DNA from: Thermoguttaceae bacterium
GTDB taxonomy: Bacteria; Planctomycetota; Planctomycetia; Pirellulales; Thermoguttaceae
DNA: 64,000 bases
Assembly: GCA_025060325.1 (NCBI GenBank)
Contig: JANXBW010000009.1
Location: forward strand, 91,896 to 155,895
Direction: 5' to 3'
The notes beneath the pieces are model-generated. The model saw only the letters and a program-made list of their open reading frames with translations, searched no databases and was not told where the DNA came from. Of this stretch, positions 61,528 through 64,000 are shown piece by piece. The position numbers were made by a program, and so were the translations under genes. Within the stretch, counting starts at the first letter, position 1. The number at the start of each line of letters is the position of its first letter.

Positions 61528-63054
61528 ATGACGCCACACGATGCTCCTTCCCCCGCAAAGCCCACTGGCGATGATTCCGAAAATGCTCTGGGAACACCCC
61601 CGCCTGCCCCGGAACCCGACGCCCAGCTTGCCCGCCTGTGGCAAAGTTATCGGCAGGCGATCGCTCGGATGCTCGAAACTCTCCACGATCAGTTCCCTGA
61701 TTGCGAGGATCCTTACGTCGACAGCGATGGCCAGCGCTGGCTACCGCTTGACTCGCCTGCCCCGCCAGGCTCCCAGCGCGGTCTGCCTTATCGGACCGAG
61801 GCCGAGCTTGCCCACATCCGCCTCCAATGTCGCGCGCTTGCCGTGGAAAACGAGTTTGCCATCAACGGCCACGAAAACCGCATTAGCTACATCGTTGGCA
61901 CAGGTCATGGCTACCGCGTCACGCCCAAACCCGGCCGACACGTCCCCGAGTCTCTCCTCTGGCAGATCCAGGAAATCCTCTCCCGCTTTCTCCGCCGAAA
62001 CATGTGGCACCGCCGTCAACAGGAAATCGTCCGCCGCCGCGATCGCGATGGCGAGGTCTTCCTCCGTTTCCTCCCCGATCCCGAGGGCACGCTGCTTGTC
62101 CGCTTTATCGAACCTGAACAAGTTTACACGCCAGAAGCGTATCGCCACGACCCCGCCGCTTCCTTCGGCATCCTCACTCGCCTCCATGATGTCGAATCCG
62201 TCCTCGGCTATTTCGTCGACGGGGAATTCGTCCCCGCCTCCCACATCCAGCATCGCAAGGCCAATGTGGACTTTAACGTCAAGCGTGGCCTGCCCCTGTT
62301 TTATCCGGTCCGCAAGAATCTCCGCCGCGCCGAAAAGCTCCTTCGCAACATGTGTGCCGTGGCCGAAATCCAGTCTGCCATCGCCCTCATTCGTCGTCAC
62401 ACCCACTTAGCTTGGCCAGCGGTCGAGGACTTCCTCAAACGCCAGCCCCAGTCCACCCAATGCCCTTACCCTGGTCCGGCCAACCTCCTGCGGCGTTTTG
62501 CCCCCGGGACCATCTTGGATGTCTACGCCGGAACTGAATACGAGTTCCCCGCCGCCGGCATCGACGCCGCCCGCTTTGTCGCCATCCTCCAGGCCGAGCT
62601 CCGCGCCATCGCCTCGCGGCTGGTGATGCCGGAATTCATGCTCACAAGCGACGCTTCCAACGCCAACTACGCCTCCACCATGGTCGCCGAAGGACCGGCC
62701 GTCAAAATGTTCCAGCGGCTCCAGCAGGAGCTTATCGAAGAAGATCTCCACGTGATGTGGCGCGTCCTGGAGACCGCCGCCTCCTTGGGCCAAATCCCCT
62801 CCCCGGTCCTGCGGGACATCGATGTTCAGGCTATCCCGCCTTCCCTGGCTGTCCGCGACCGCCTCAAAGAAGCCCAGGCCGATTGGATCCTCGTCCGCGC
62901 TGGCGCCATGTCCCCGCAAACGATGGCCATGCGGCACGGCCTGGATCCGGACCGGGAGCGTCAACTCCGCACCGCTGCCTCGGAGGCTCCCTGGCCGCCC
63001 AGCCCCCAGCCGCCGACTCACGCCGTTGAGCAAACCAACGGGCGGGCCAACTGA
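61528..63054 (+). CDS. phage portal protein
   Basis: A 508-aa portal, the dodecameric DNA gate at the capsid vertex. AAAGGAGGA lies before the ATG at 61528. Family features: the stretch ALAVENEFAINGHENRISYI, a long wing helix LLWQIQEILSRFLRRNMW, the crown/stem region with FRDREVF-like RRDRDGEVFLRF, and RFIEPEQVYTPEAYRH. The C-terminal clip and tunnel part includes LVMPEFMLTSDASNANYAST, a common portal motif, and a helix QRLQQELIEEDLHVMW. It ends with a Pro-rich tail at 63054. It is the last gene of the module; two bases after its stop the open frame that leads into cas2 is already running. Confidence 0.9.
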   Translation: MTPHDAPSPAKPTGDDSENALGTPPPAPEPDAQLARLWQSYRQAIARMLETLHDQFPDCEDPYVDSDGQRWLPLDSPAPPGSQRGLPYRTEAELAHIRLQCRALAVENEFAINGHENRISYIVGTGHGYRVTPKPGRHVPESLLWQIQEILSRFLRRNMWHRRQQEIVRRRDRDGEVFLRFLPDPEGTLLVRFIEPEQVYTPEAYRHDPAASFGILTRLHDVESVLGYFVDGEFVPASHIQHRKANVDFNVKRGLPLFYPVRKNLRRAEKLLRNMCAVAEIQSAIALIRRHTHLAWPAVEDFLKRQPQSTQCPYPGPANLLRRFAPGTILDVYAGTEYEFPAAGIDAARFVAILQAELRAIASRLVMPEFMLTSDASNANYASTMVAEGPAVKMFQRLQQELIEEDLHVMWRVLETAASLGQIPSPVLRDIDVQAIPPSLAVRDRLKEAQADWILVRAGAMSPQTMAMRHGLDPDRERQLRTAASEAPWPPSPQPPTHAVEQTNGRAN

Positions 63055-63077
63055 TTGGCCGCCAACACGCCACCCCG

Positions 63078-63335
63078 GGCGACGATCGGCGGCGGGAGCG
63101 GGTAGCCCGGGTGCTGGATGATTTTGGTGTGCGGGTGCAGGAGTCGGTGTTTGAGCTGTGGCTAAGGGAGGAGGACTGGGAGGTGCTGGAGGCAAGGCTT
63201 GCGCCGCTTTTGGCCGAGGGGGTGGGGGAGGTGCGGTTTTATCCCTTGTGTCGCTCGTGTCGGCAGAAGGTGCGGAGGATGGGCACGCAAGAGGGGGCCC
63301 CTGCTTTCGAAAGGCCATCGGTGATTATTCTTTAA
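63078..63335 (+). pseudogene. cas2: cas2 lacking its N-terminal strand and catalytic Asp
   Basis: From 63078 the frame matches Cas2 well: GDDRRRERVARVLDDFGVRV, QESVFELWL and the 'VRFYPLCRSC' C-terminal strand with RPSVIIL at the end. Cas2 normally begins 'M..VVVYDI.DDRRR', and the Asp of YDI is the metal-binding catalytic residue. Here the residues before GDDRRR are HATP (from RQHATP), not YDI, and no suitable ATG lies upstream. The usual first nine residues are therefore missing, replaced by sequence that directly follows the portal stop. GTG 63111 would only shorten it further. A CRISPR leader and array lie downstream, so this is the genuine cas2 of the locus, now 5'-truncated. No cas1 is in the window. 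Confidence 0.8.
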
Positions 63336-63759
63336 AGGCCTGGTGTGGGCCGGGGGTGGGCGGGAAGTGGGGCAGGAGTGTGCTGTGGGGGCGAGGCCCG
63401 GGGGGTTGACAACGGGGGGAAATGGATTAAACTGATCGCAAGTTTGTGAGCCGTCTTTGACAATTTGGTTGGCTAAGGGAAGCTGAGGGGGCAGCCAGTG
63501 GGAAAGGTCAGTATTGGGATTAAGGAGCTGTTACAATACCCCGATATAGGGGGCTTTAAACCCCTTTGGCGAAGGATAAAAATGGGTGGAAAAGGGGGGA
63601 CCTTTTCCGGAAGATGTAAGTTGAGGTGTGGTATGGGTTTGTGGCGGAATTTTACCCAGTTTAACGTGCCATTTGTGGACGAAGTCCATCCCCCAACTGG
63701 GGGGTCCGGAAGTTTTGGCTTTGTAAGTTGTGATTTTTCAAGGACTTACGAGGCCGGCT
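63336..63759 (+). promoter_or_regulatory. CRISPR leader
   Basis: 424 bases between cas2 and the first repeat, with no supported gene, as expected of a leader. A sigma70-like promoter is possible: TTGACA at 63406-63411 and TAAACT at 63428-63433, a 16-base spacer. A palindrome-like GGGGGCTTTAAACCCC lies at 63549-63564. The orientation (leader left, array right) agrees with the repeat 3' end, GGATCGAGAC, being next to the spacers. A 113-codon frame overlapping it (63498-63839) runs into the repeats and is not a gene. Confidence 0.6.
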
Positions 63760-64000
63760 CTCCGATTCACTGCCCTGACGAAAAAGGGATCGAGACCCGA
63801 AGGTCGTCTGGGTCAGGAGAGAGCCCCAAAAAGCGGTAGCTCCGATTCACTGCCCTGACGAAAAAGGGATCGAGACTGCCATCCATGGTGTATACGGCCC
63901 TCGTCGGGGTCAACCCATTCTCCGATTCACTGCCCTGACGAAAAAGGGATCGAGACGGGTGCCCAATACAAGCGCCCATAGCCCGGCCGTGCTCGCTCCG
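63760..64000 (+). CRISPR. CRISPR array, 37-bp repeat, three repeats in window
   Basis: Repeats at 63760-63796, 63840-63876 and 63920-63956 are identical over 37 bases (beginning CTCCGATTCACTGCCC, ending GGGATCGAGAC). Two spacers, both 43 bases, lie at 63797-63839 and 63877-63919; a third starts at 63957 and the array runs off the window. Identical repeats point to an active or recently active array. The repeat's 3' end and the 37-base length resemble repeats of type I or III systems, but without effector genes the type is open. By eye no spacer matches the phage-like module here. Confidence 0.95.

Noticed and set aside
63498..63839. 113-codon frame running from the leader into the CRISPR repeat
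   Set aside because: It reads through repeat and spacer; no gene is expected there.
63797..63919. Possible spacer matches to the phage-like module
   Set aside because: Reading both spacers against the 50.3-63.0 kb region on both strands by eye gave no match; a real alignment search would be decisive.

Overview
The window looks like chromosome (or a long metagenome contig) of a planctomycete, probably a thermophile close to Thermogutta/Pirellulales. This rests on family-level recognition: Tat-exported Gfo/Idh/MocA and aldo/keto reductases, a TlpA-like lipoprotein with a DUF2092-like domain and repeat C-terminus, a kinase-TPR protein, a membrane-anchored WD40 protein, a GH50-like hydrolase, and long gene-poor spacers between genes. 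No rRNA, tRNA or complete insertion sequence was found.

Region 1 (1-13361, all +) is a tightly packed run of eight genes. They are the C-terminal part of an Hsp70/actin-like ATPase (cut by the window edge), a 913-aa orphan protein, a four-TM protein, a membrane-anchored Calx-beta protein, an anchored coiled-coil protein, an exported vWA protein, and an ABC ATPase with its FtsX-type permease. Overlaps and gaps of a few bases in the second half argue for one transcript. I know no named system with this composition, so it is a strong candidate for an undescribed envelope or conflict system. A Cys-rich TPR protein on the opposite strand (13499-15085) converges on it behind a shared terminator region.

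Region 2 (15.1-31.6 kb) has hisG and a RidA-like gene, then a two-domain alpha/beta hydrolase (-), a 14-repeat WD40 protein and a solitary LptF/LptG-type permease. Next are a small CBS protein and a Ser/Thr kinase-TPR gene interrupted by a frameshift. A ClpA/ClpB-like protein with degenerate ATPase motifs and a C-terminal zinc-binding cluster follows directly.

Region 3 (31.9-49.6 kb) is carbohydrate and housekeeping content. It holds a GH50-like hydrolase, the thioredoxin-domain lipoprotein, apt, an aldo/keto reductase, a beta-helix protein, uvrA, two Gfo/Idh/MocA oxidoreductases, a methyltransferase and an FHA protein.

Region 4 (about 50.3-63.05 kb, all +) is a phage-like particle module. 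In order it encodes a prohead protease with a scaffold-like tail, a decoration protein, a HK97/Mu-type major capsid protein, several small structural proteins including a LamG-like one, a GT4 glycosyltransferase, a terminase large subunit and a portal. No integrase, lysis, replication or tape-measure gene is visible. The order is what the usual terminase-portal-protease-capsid order would give if a circular genome were opened between portal and protease.

Region 5 (63.06-64 kb): one base after the portal stop an open frame runs into cas2, which lacks its first beta-strand and catalytic Asp. A leader and three copies of a 37-bp CRISPR repeat follow, and the array continues past the window. No cas1 or missing cas2 start lies at the other flank of the module, so the junction is either a rearrangement that decapitated cas2 or an assembly join.
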